From contig JADGNT010000146.1 of the NCBI GenBank assembly GCA_017883345.1, positions 1 to 9,206 on the forward strand: DNA of 9,206 bases, written 5' to 3'. This document shows, piece by piece, positions 1 to 6,176 of this stretch. The notes under the pieces are model-generated. The model was not told where the DNA came from. It searched no databases and saw nothing but the letters and a program-made list of their open reading frames with translations. The number at the start of each line of letters is the position of its first letter. The first letter of the stretch is position 1. The position numbers and the translations under genes are program-made. The stretch comes from Candidatus Solibacter sp. GTDB lineage: Bacteria; Acidobacteriota; Terriglobia; Bryobacterales; Bryobacteraceae.

Positions 1-1
1 G

Positions 2-1855
2 CCGGACAACAAAGCCGGCGCATATTACAACTTCGCGATGGGCCGCGTCTACGCGGAGTTGGCTCAGGCGTACGGCAACAAGCCGGACTACCTGACCAAG
101 GCCATCCAGCACTATCAGGAAGCCCTTCGGCTAGATCCCGGCGCCAGCCTGGTCTTTGAAGAGCTGACCGATCTGTACATTCAGACCAACCACCTGCGGG
201 ATGCCATCACGCAGGCGGAAGAGATGCTGAAGCTGAATCCGGACAACGTGGATGCGCGGCGCATGCTGGGCCGCATCTACATGAAGATGATCAGCACGCC
301 GGACAATCGCATCAACGAAGACTACCTGCGCAAGGCGATCGAGCAGTTGCAGAAGGTGACGGAGAAGGAGCCCAAGGACGCGGAGAGCTGGGTGGCTCTA
401 GGGCGTCTCTATCGCGTCTCCAACAATTCCGTGGATGCCGAGAAGGCCTACAACCAGGCGTTGGTGGCGGAAGCCGATAACGAAGAGGCGCTGACCGGCC
501 TGGCCATGCTGTACTCCGACCTCGGGGACAACAAGCGCGCCATCGAGAAGCTCAAACTGGCGACGGAGAAGAACCCCAACGAACGCACGCTGATCGCGCT
601 CGGGTCGGCCTACGAGCAGATGCACGACTACAAGAACGCCGCCGACGCGTTCAAGCGGGCGCTGGAAATGGCGCCCGACAACCCGCGCCTGCAAGCCGGT
701 CTGGCCAACAACCTGATGTTGACCGACCAGGTGGAAGAGGCCTTGAGCATCTTCCAGAAGCTCTCTAGCGAAGACCCCACCAACGTGCAGCCCAAACTGC
801 GCATCGCCGAGATCTACCGCGTGAAGCACGACTACGTCAAAGCGGCGGAGGCGTTGAAGAAGGCGAAGGCGCTGAATCCGCAGGATATGGAAGTGCGCTA
901 CGAAGAGGTCCGCCTGCTGGCGGCGCAGAGCAAGTACACGGAGGCGATCGGCCTGCTGAAGGGGCTGGTGGAGGAGACGGCCCGCCCGAAATACTCCGCG
1001 GCCGAAAGCGCGGCGCGAGGCACATTGCTGGAGGAACTGGCCAGACTGTATCGCACGAATGGACAGTACACCGAGTCGGTGGATGCATACCGCAAGGCAG
1101 CCGCGCTGAATAAGGAAAACAGCTTAGACATCTCCAAGCAGATTATCGACACGTACCGGACGGCGAAAAACGCCGATGGCGTTCGCAAGGAAGTGGATGC
1201 GGCCGCCGCCGAACTGCGTGCCCAGATGAAAGGCAAGGGGGACGTTCCCGGCCTGCTGATGCTGGCTTCCGTTTACGAGAAGGGTAAGTTCTTCGGCGAA
1301 GAGGCCAAGGTGCTCGACGAAGCCGAGAAGGCCGCGGCCAACGCAAAAGAGAAGGAACGCGTTTACTTCATGCGCGGTGCGATGTTCGAACGCCAGAAGA
1401 AGGTAGAGCCGGCCGAGGCCGAATTCCGCAAAGTGCTGGCTTCCAATCCGGAGGATGCCGGCGCCTTGAACTATCTGGGCTACATGCTGGTGGACCACAA
1501 ACTGCGGGTGGAGGAAGCCACGCAGATGATCAAGAAGGCGTTGGAGGGCGACCCGGAGAACGGCGCCTACCTCGACAGCCTGGGTTGGGCCTACTACCAG
1601 ATGGGCAAGCTCGAGGAGGCCGAGGGGCTGCTCACGCGCGCGCTCGACCGCATCGGCGAGGACCCCACGGTGCACGACCACCTGGGCGATGTCTACTTCA
1701 AGTTGGGCAAGATCAAGGAAGCGATTACGCAGTGGCAGGCGTCGCTGAAAGACTTCCGTTCGCCCGCGGGGATCGACAGCGAACCCGAAGATGTGGCAAA
1801 AGTAACCAGCAAGCTGGACGCCGCACGCGTCAAATTCGCCAAGGAATCGAAGTAG
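2..1855 (+). CDS. Large tetratricopeptide-repeat (TPR) protein, 5' end outside window
   Basis: The frame is open from base 2, so the first ATG (38) is internal and the gene begins upstream; 617 residues are in view. Almost the whole length is TPR helical-hairpin repeats of about 34 residues, for example units ending ALRLDPGAS, MLKLNPDN, ALVAEADN, ATEKNPNE and ALEMAPDN. A less regular, Ala/Lys-rich stretch falls roughly at window residues 300-450. The C-terminal 130 residues (NYLGYMLVDHKLRVEEA, GAYLDSLGWAYYQMGKLEEA, DPTVHDHLGDVYFKLGKIKEA) match a conserved ending found in many large bacterial TPR proteins. TPRs bind protein partners, so a scaffold role is likely, but the partner is unknown. 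No enzymatic domain is visible; any signal peptide or N-terminal domain would lie outside the window. Codon use is uniformly GC3-rich. A strong palindrome follows 29 bases after the stop, which suggests this is the last gene of its transcript. Confidence 0.93.
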   Translation, partial: PDNKAGAYYNFAMGRVYAELAQAYGNKPDYLTKAIQHYQEALRLDPGASLVFEELTDLYIQTNHLRDAITQAEEMLKLNPDNVDARRMLGRIYMKMISTPDNRINEDYLRKAIEQLQKVTEKEPKDAESWVALGRLYRVSNNSVDAEKAYNQALVAEADNEEALTGLAMLYSDLGDNKRAIEKLKLATEKNPNERTLIALGSAYEQMHDYKNAADAFKRALEMAPDNPRLQAGLANNLMLTDQVEEALSIFQKLSSEDPTNVQPKLRIAEIYRVKHDYVKAAEALKKAKALNPQDMEVRYEEVRLLAAQSKYTEAIGLLKGLVEETARPKYSAAESAARGTLLEELARLYRTNGQYTESVDAYRKAAALNKENSLDISKQIIDTYRTAKNADGVRKEVDAAAAELRAQMKGKGDVPGLLMLASVYEKGKFFGEEAKVLDEAEKAAANAKEKERVYFMRGAMFERQKKVEPAEAEFRKVLASNPEDAGALNYLGYMLVDHKLRVEEATQMIKKALEGDPENGAYLDSLGWAYYQMGKLEEAEGLLTRALDRIGEDPTVHDHLGDVYFKLGKIKEAITQWQASLKDFRSPAGIDSEPEDVAKVTSKLDAARVKFAKESK

Positions 1856-1868
1856 CCGGTGGCATAAG

Positions 1869-1895
1869 GCTGCTGCCCATTAAGAAACCGCTCCC
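1869..1895 (+). repeat. Interspersed repeat unit, copy 1 (left shoulder and arm of palindrome)
   Basis: This 27-base stretch matches 7246-7272 at 23 of 27 positions, including an uninterrupted 12-base block GAAACCGCTCCC. Here it starts 14 bases after the TPR stop and runs into the palindrome. The second copy starts 18 bases after the stop of the isomerase-like gene. Shared sequence and shared position after a stop codon suggest a dispersed terminator or REP-like element. Confidence 0.5.
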
Positions 1896-1932
1896 GACCC
1901 AAGGGGGTACCCCCTTGGGTCGGGAGCGGTTT
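1885..1932 (+). terminator. Perfect 48-bp palindrome, probable intrinsic terminator
   Basis: The two 24-base arms, starting AAACCGCTCCCGACC, are exact reverse complements, centred between 1908 and 1909 on a GGTACC core. There is no spacer loop, so the RNA hairpin would open a few central pairs. The right arm ends in four T residues (1930-1933), and the element lies 29 bases after the TPR stop. Termination is the simplest role, and because the element is symmetric it could act from either strand. The left shoulder (1869-1895) recurs near 7246, so it may belong to a genomic repeat family rather than being a one-off terminator. Confidence 0.7.
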
Positions 1933-2001
1933 TGGCCGCTTTCCGCTGATTGTCGCCCACCCGCGCAACCGCGCAAGTAACCTTATCAATTAGGTTAAAA
2001 C

Positions 2002-2007
2002 TATAAT
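2002..2007 (+). promoter_or_regulatory. Possible -10 box in AT-rich leader of the ATP-grasp-like gene
   Basis: A perfect TATAAT lies in an AT-rich stretch (about 1979-2040) that stands out against the GC-rich surroundings. The gap 1856-2101 follows a terminator and precedes an isolated gene, so a promoter is expected here. I see no good -35 box at 16-18 bases spacing, and the leader to the ATG at 2102 would be about 90 bases. No clear Shine-Dalgarno sequence precedes that ATG. Confidence 0.3.
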
Positions 2008-2101
2008 TTTCAATAATTTACAGGTGGATTTCGGAGTCAAAACCTATCGTTTTGCGGACTTGTGTGGGATACTCACTTACAGTACAGGCTAACAACCAAG
2101 C

Positions 2102-3451
2102 ATGTCCCAGTTGGACGACGCAGTAGCGAGATACAATAAACTACTGGAGACCGGCCCCTATAGCGACCTCGCATGGGCCGAAGCTCTGCACGAACGCATG
2201 GAGAGCGCCAAGCTCTCGGCGGGCGGACGCCTGATTTGTCCCTTTCTGCGTCCCAACTTCATTACGCGGCGGCAATATGATTCGCTGGTAAAGACCGGGG
2301 AATCCCTGATCTCGGCCATCGACCGCATGGAGCAGATGGTGCTCGCGAGCCCGGCGTTACTGGCGCGCCTGGAACTGCTGCCGGCGGAGAAAATGCTGGC
2401 GGCGATCGACCCCGGGTATCAGGCACTGGAAGTGGCGGCGCGCCTCGATTCCCACCTGGTGAACGGACAACTGCACTTCGTGCAATACAATGCGGATTCA
2501 CCGACCGGCGCGGGATATGCCGACGCGCTGGCCGAACTGTTCTGGGAAATCCCCCCGGTCAAGGAACTGCGCAAGAAGTACTCCCTGGCCCGCTTGGGCA
2601 GCCGCAAGCACCTTCTGACGGCCCTGTTGAAATCGTATAAGCAGTTCGGCGGCGCCAAGAAGCCTAATATCGCGATTGTCGAGTTCCGGCACGCCTACTC
2701 CTCCGGCCAGAGCGAGTACGAACTGTTCCGCGATTTCTTCCGCGACGAAGGCTACCTGGTGGAGATCGTGTCCCCCGAGCAACTGGAGTATCGCAGCGGC
2801 GTGCTGCGCAAGGGTTCGTTCGACATCGACCTGGTGTACCGCCGGCTGGGCGTACAGGAATTCTTGATCCGCTTCGATCTGACGCATCCGCTGGTGCAGG
2901 CCTATCGCGACCGCGCGGTGTGCGTGGTGAACAGCTTCCGCAGCGAGTTGGCGCACAAGAAGGCGATGTTCGGCCTCTTGACCGACGAAGCCATGACGGC
3001 CAAGTTTCCCGCCGTGGAGCGCAAGGCAATCCGCGATCACGTGCCCTGGACGCGCCTGGTATCGGCCGCCAAGACCACCTACGACGAAAAGCCCATCGAT
3101 CTGCCCGAGTTCATCGCGCAGAATCGCCAACGCCTGGCGCTGAAACCGAATGACGACTACAGCGACCAGCACACGTACTTCGGCTGGGAGATGGATAGCG
3201 CCGGTTGGGACCGCGCGCTCAAACAGGCCATGCGCTCGCCCTACGTGGTACAGGAGCGGGTGGAACCGGTGAGATCGGTCTTCCCGTTAATGACCTACGG
3301 CCACCTGGAATTTCGCGAGATGCAGGTGGACGTTCACCCGCACGCCTACCTGGGCAAGGTGCAGGGCTGCTCCAGTTGGCTTTCCATGGGAAAGACCGGT
3401 TTCTCCTCCGCCGCCGGCATCGTGCCGACCTTCATTCTCGAATCGAAATAA
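2102..3451 (+). CDS. Circularly permuted ATP-grasp-like / glutathionylspermidine synthase-like protein
   Basis: This 449-residue protein has no signal peptide or membrane segment and is probably cytosolic. Motifs resemble the circularly permuted ATP-grasp proteins related to glutathionylspermidine synthase: YNADSPTGAGYADALAE at about 129-145, a Rossmann-like strand PNIAIVEFRH at 188-197, DIDLVYRRLG at 241-250, VVNSFRSELAHKKAMFGLL at 275-293, LALKPNDDYSDQHTYFGWE at 345-363 with a candidate ATP-contacting Lys348, YVVQERVEP at 381-389, and a Gly/Ser-rich end (SAAGIVPTFIL) typical of the fold. Such enzymes join a carboxylate to an amine or thiol using ATP; the substrates here cannot be read from sequence. 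The gene stands alone: the alpha-E and transglutaminase-like partners often found beside such proteins are absent. Start chosen at the first ATG after the AT-rich leader. Fold fairly likely, reaction unknown. Confidence 0.8.
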   Translation: MSQLDDAVARYNKLLETGPYSDLAWAEALHERMESAKLSAGGRLICPFLRPNFITRRQYDSLVKTGESLISAIDRMEQMVLASPALLARLELLPAEKMLAAIDPGYQALEVAARLDSHLVNGQLHFVQYNADSPTGAGYADALAELFWEIPPVKELRKKYSLARLGSRKHLLTALLKSYKQFGGAKKPNIAIVEFRHAYSSGQSEYELFRDFFRDEGYLVEIVSPEQLEYRSGVLRKGSFDIDLVYRRLGVQEFLIRFDLTHPLVQAYRDRAVCVVNSFRSELAHKKAMFGLLTDEAMTAKFPAVERKAIRDHVPWTRLVSAAKTTYDEKPIDLPEFIAQNRQRLALKPNDDYSDQHTYFGWEMDSAGWDRALKQAMRSPYVVQERVEPVRSVFPLMTYGHLEFREMQVDVHPHAYLGKVQGCSSWLSMGKTGFSSAAGIVPTFILESK

Positions 3452-3682
3452 GTGCTGTGGGGCAGCCATCCCTGGCTTTCCCGCACTGCAATGCGGCCAG
3501 CATCATCGAAGCGCCCGGAAGCGCCGCTCTACGGCATCCTGCTCGCCGTCGGCAGACTGGCGGAGAAAGTGCGGTAACGGAGACTCGGGATAGACCCGTA
3601 TTTTTGGCTCGGCTTAGGTCCTGAGTGCGATATCATATGGAAACTCCTACTGAGGCCACAGCATAATCGAATCGGACGGGCC
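3452..3682 (+). other. Intergenic region between ATP-grasp-like gene and kinase, with small hairpins
   Basis: Two short perfect hairpins follow the stop: AGCCA/TGGCT (3464-3468 with 3473-3477, loop TCCC) and CCGCA/TGCGG (3481-3485 with 3492-3496). Further on, a weak four-pair stem CGGG/CCCG (3586-3598) is followed by TATTTTT, a poor intrinsic terminator at best. Just upstream of the kinase is a nine-codon ORF, METPTEATA (3638-3667), in the same frame as the kinase and ending in TAA. It is too short to judge. GGACGGG at 3674-3680 is the only purine-rich match near the kinase start. I see no convincing promoter. Confidence 0.35.
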
Positions 3683-5578
3683 ATGAGCCAGACGTTTGGC
3701 AGATACACGGTGGTGGGCCAACTGGGACGAGGGGCCATGGGTGTGGTTTACCTCGCCTCGGACCCGATGCTGAACCGCCAGGTAGCGGTTAAGACGGTGG
3801 ACCTCGGGGTAGACGATCCCGAAGAGCGCGAGTTTCTGCGCACCCGTTTGCTGCGCGATGCCCGCGCCGCGGCCGTGCTCAAACATCCCAACATCGTCAG
3901 CGTCTATGACGTTTTCGAAGACGGCGGACGGGCCTATGTGGTGATGGAGTACGTGGAAGGCGACACCCTGGCGGCGCGGCTCAAGGCCAATCCGCTGCCC
4001 GACGCGGCAATGATCCTCAAGGTGCTGCGCCAGATGGCGGACGCGCTGGACTATACACACTCCCGAGGCGTGATCCATCGCGACATCAAACCGGCCAACG
4101 TCATGATCGACGCCGCCGGAACCGCCAAGATCATGGATTTCGGCATCGCGCGGATTACCGATACACGCACCTGTACGCCCACCGGCATGGTCATGGGAAC
4201 CGTCGAGTACATGGCGCCGGAACAAATCCGCGGCGAGCCTACCGACGGGCGGGCGGATCAATTCGCTCTCGCCGTGGTGGCGTACCAGATGTTGACCGGC
4301 AGTACGCTGTTCGGTCCCCATACCATGGCCACCCTGACCTACAAGATCGTCAACGAGGCGCCGCCGCCGCCATGCACGCGAAATGCCGCCCTTCCCCGAG
4401 GGGTGGACGCCGTTCTGGCGAAAGCCCTTGCCAAAACACCTGCCGAACGTTTCACCAATTGTTGCGAGTTCGTCGGCGCGCTGGCACAGACCTTCTCCGG
4501 CGCACCCACAGCTCCGGTTGGCCCGGCTCCCGTGGTGGTGGCCCAGCCCACCCGGCCGGTGATACCCGTTCCCGAACCTGCCGGGCCCGCCAAGCGTTCC
4601 CGGCCGGCTGTGCTGGCTGCGGTGGTCGCGGTGCTGGGCCTGGGCGGTGCTCTGGCCGTCTGGAAGCCGTGGAATCGCAGCCCACAGCCGCCCGACCGGG
4701 TGGCTGACGTCAGGCCCGCAACCGCGACGCCGGTCCCCACTGGCGAATCAGTAGCCCCACGCCCAGTTGCCCCGCCAAAGCCCCAGCCTGACGATGCCAA
4801 GCCGGCCAGGGTCGTTTCAACCCCGCCGACGGTGACGCCTCCACCGGTAGCTCCGAAGCCTGCCGAGCCACCCAAAGCAACGGAGAAAGCGGTTGCCCTG
4901 CCAAAGCCCCAGCCCCCCGATGCCAATCCGGCCAAGGCCGTTTCAACCCCGCCGAAGGTGACGCCCCCACCCGTGGCTCCGAAGCCTGCCGAGCCACCCG
5001 AACCAATGGAGGAAGCCGAACTGCTACCCCCGCCGCCGCTGTCGAAGACCGGCACTAATCCAACGCCGTTTGAGACGGCCATTCAGCGCGGCCACGAGCA
5101 GATGAAGAGCAAGGACTATCCCGGCGCCATTCAATCCTTTACGAGAGCCATCGCGCTCCGTCCCAATTACGGCCCGGCCTACTACAGCCTGGGAGTGGCC
5201 CACCAAAACCTGGAGCACAATGAGGTAGCCATCCAGAATTATTCGGAGGCCATTCGTCTCGCCCCGGATATGGCCCCCGCCTATGCTGCACGAGGCGTCT
5301 GTCTGGTTCGTCTGCACCGGGACCCGGACGCATTGATCGATTTCCAGCGGGCCCTGGAATTGAAGCCCGGCCTGGCGTTTGCCTTGAACGGGCGGGGTGG
5401 CGTCCATTTCCGCCGCAAGCACTATCGTATGGCCCTGGCCGACTACGACGCGGCCATCAAAAACAATCCTCGTTTCGCCCCGGCCTACCTGAATCGCGCC
5501 CGCGCCAGAGAAGCCGTCGGCGATTTCCGCGGCGCCGCCGCCGACCGGCAGCGCGAAGCAGAGTTGCGCAAGCGGTAG
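3683..5578 (+). CDS. Transmembrane Hanks-type Ser/Thr protein kinase with C-terminal TPR domain
   Basis: The 631-residue protein has four parts. Residues 8-280 are a PknB-like kinase: glycine loop LGRGAMGVVY (14-23), VAVK with catalytic Lys37, HRDIKPAN catalytic loop (132-139), DFG (152-154), a Thr-rich activation loop, and GTVEYMAPEQ (172-181). Residues 309-327 form one membrane helix after a KRSRP stop-transfer flank. Residues 328-460 are a Pro/Ala/Lys linker with a 42-residue tandem duplication. Residues 463-631 hold about four TPRs. By the usual topology of this family the kinase is cytoplasmic and the linker plus TPRs are exported, where they could bind a ligand or cell-envelope partner. 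The alpha-C Glu expected in the REA motif is Asp59 here (LLRDARAAAVLKHPNIV). An upstream in-frame ATG at 3638 is cut off by TAA, so the start at 3683 is firm. Confidence 0.95.
   Translation: MSQTFGRYTVVGQLGRGAMGVVYLASDPMLNRQVAVKTVDLGVDDPEEREFLRTRLLRDARAAAVLKHPNIVSVYDVFEDGGRAYVVMEYVEGDTLAARLKANPLPDAAMILKVLRQMADALDYTHSRGVIHRDIKPANVMIDAAGTAKIMDFGIARITDTRTCTPTGMVMGTVEYMAPEQIRGEPTDGRADQFALAVVAYQMLTGSTLFGPHTMATLTYKIVNEAPPPPCTRNAALPRGVDAVLAKALAKTPAERFTNCCEFVGALAQTFSGAPTAPVGPAPVVVAQPTRPVIPVPEPAGPAKRSRPAVLAAVVAVLGLGGALAVWKPWNRSPQPPDRVADVRPATATPVPTGESVAPRPVAPPKPQPDDAKPARVVSTPPTVTPPPVAPKPAEPPKATEKAVALPKPQPPDANPAKAVSTPPKVTPPPVAPKPAEPPEPMEEAELLPPPPLSKTGTNPTPFETAIQRGHEQMKSKDYPGAIQSFTRAIALRPNYGPAYYSLGVAHQNLEHNEVAIQNYSEAIRLAPDMAPAYAARGVCLVRLHRDPDALIDFQRALELKPGLAFALNGRGGVHFRRKHYRMALADYDAAIKNNPRFAPAYLNRARAREAVGDFRGAAADRQREAELRKR
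4775..5026 (+). repeat. Tandem duplication of 126 bp in the kinase linker (two copies)
   Basis: Copy 1 (4775-4900) and copy 2 (4901-5026) encode kinase residues 365-406 and 407-448, each beginning PKPQP and containing VTPPPVAPKPAEPP. The first 99 bases of each copy agree at 89 positions; the last 27 have diverged much more. The unit is an exact number of codons, so frame is kept and the effect is a longer proline-rich stalk between the membrane helix and the TPRs. The high identity suggests a recent event. Confidence 0.9.
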
Positions 5579-5603
5579 TCCGCTCGGCTGGAGTCCGCTA
5601 CCG
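5573..5603 (+). other. Hairpin across the kinase stop codon; rest of gap 5579-5772
   Basis: CGGTAG (5573-5578, including the stop codon) can pair with CTACCG (5598-5603) around a 19-base loop, and AGTCCGCT occurs twice (5577-5584 and 5592-5599). No T-run follows, so it is not a standard terminator. The rest of the gap holds an AT-rich patch at about 5703-5737 with -10-like matches (GATAAT 5727-5732, TATAGA 5732-5737), which could drive the cytochrome remnant and the gene behind it. No -35 box is convincing. Confidence 0.25.
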
Positions 5604-5772
5604 GGCGCTCCGGCGCTTACCCGGATAGGACTTGCACCTGCTAGAACAACGCGTCTTTCAGGACGCACCGTGCGGATCATGGTAGATCATTTCCGTCTGC
5701 GGGAAAACGTTTTGTCCAAGAATTACGATAATATAGACCCGACGTGCCGCCAGCCAGGCCCGCGGAGAGATC

Positions 5773-6072
5773 ATGCATCGTTTCAGAATGTCCCGCCTAT
5801 TCGTCTTCCTTTTTGTGGCGTCGATTCTGTGCGCGCAGGAAGACATCCCGCCCGCCGGGCGCGGTGGCGGACGCGGCGGCGGCAACACGCGGGAGTTCCT
5901 GGGACTTGGGCCGCCTCCCGATGCGGCCGCGGCCGCGCGCGGCGAGAGGTTGTACGCTCCCAATTGCGCCTTCTGTCACGGGGAAAAGGCGCGCGGCGCC
6001 GAAGGGCCCAATCTGGTCCGCTCCGTGGTGGTGCTGCACGACGAGAAGGGCGCTTCCGGATGGGCGCTATGA
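5773..6072 (+). pseudogene. Truncated exported c-type cytochrome (5' part only)
   Basis: GGAGAG (5764-5769) precedes the ATG. Residues 1-22 form a signal peptide (RLFVFLFVASILCAQ), followed by a Gly/Arg-rich spacer (about 28-37) and the start of a class I cytochrome c domain: AARGERLYAPNCAFCHG with haem-binding Cys65, Cys68 and His69, then RGAEGPNLVRSVVVLHDEKG. In intact relatives the domain goes on for about 30-40 residues that carry the axial Met ligand and last helix. Here it breaks after Gly93, runs five foreign codons and hits TGA. With the distal ligand missing, a working periplasmic cytochrome is unlikely. The break coincides with the start of quinoprotein-like sequence in another frame, which points to a deletion fusing two neighbouring genes. 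It could still be transcribed and supply the promoter for the gene downstream. Confidence 0.75.
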
Positions 6073-6176
6073 TGAGCCATGGCCCATCTACGTATATGCC
6101 GAATGGCAGCCAATACTTGCTGGTTGCCGCCGGCGACACACTGTTTGCTTTCAAATTAGCAGGAGAACGAAAATGA
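6051..6176 (+). pseudogene. C-terminal remnant of a PQQ-type quinoprotein dehydrogenase
   Basis: In the frame ending at the TGA of 6174-6176, the codons read RFRMGAMMSHGPSTYMPNGSQYLLVAAGDTLFAFKLAGERK in consecutive pieces. The GPSTYMPNGSQYLLVAAGDTLFAFKL part matches the usual last blade of PQQ alcohol/glucose dehydrogenases (family consensus like P-TY--NGKQYV--AAG--L-AF-L). All earlier beta-propeller blades and the active site are absent. This frame differs from the cytochrome frame by one position, and no start codon of its own is needed to explain it. The end of the remnant carries the AGGAGA ribosome binding site of the next gene, and its stop overlaps that gene's start, so the piece has probably been kept as a leader. 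Confidence 0.7.
6161..6166 (+). promoter_or_regulatory. Ribosome binding site that fixes the start of the isomerase-like gene
   Basis: AGGAGA sits six bases before ATG 6173 and nine before ATG 6176; both are in frame and open the protein as MMTRRQ. The first ATG overlaps the stop of the quinoprotein remnant (ATGA, 6173-6176). This argues against the much longer reading open from 5744. Confidence 0.85.

Noticed and set aside
3205..3624. Plus-strand open frame of 139 codons overlapping the end of the ATP-grasp-like gene
   Set aside because: It is a shadow of the true frame; composition is Arg/Gly/Pro/Ala-rich with no motif, and no ribosome binding site.
3638..3667. Nine-codon ORF METPTEATA just before the kinase as a regulatory leader peptide
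   Set aside because: Too short to distinguish from chance; no attenuator hairpin or strong ribosome binding site is visible.
3647..4321. Minus-strand 224-codon open frame opposite the kinase domain
   Set aside because: Antisense of a strongly conserved kinase domain; His/Arg-rich with no recognisable motif.
4339..5082. Minus-strand 247-codon Gly/Ala/Ser-rich open frame opposite the kinase linker
   Set aside because: Low-complexity antisense shadow of the proline-rich linker, including its duplication.
5744..6172. A long open reading that would extend the isomerase-like protein upstream to 5744
   Set aside because: It reads the cytochrome DNA out of frame, gives Arg/Pro-rich sequence, and would bury the Tat signal; the AGGAGA site supports 6173/6176.
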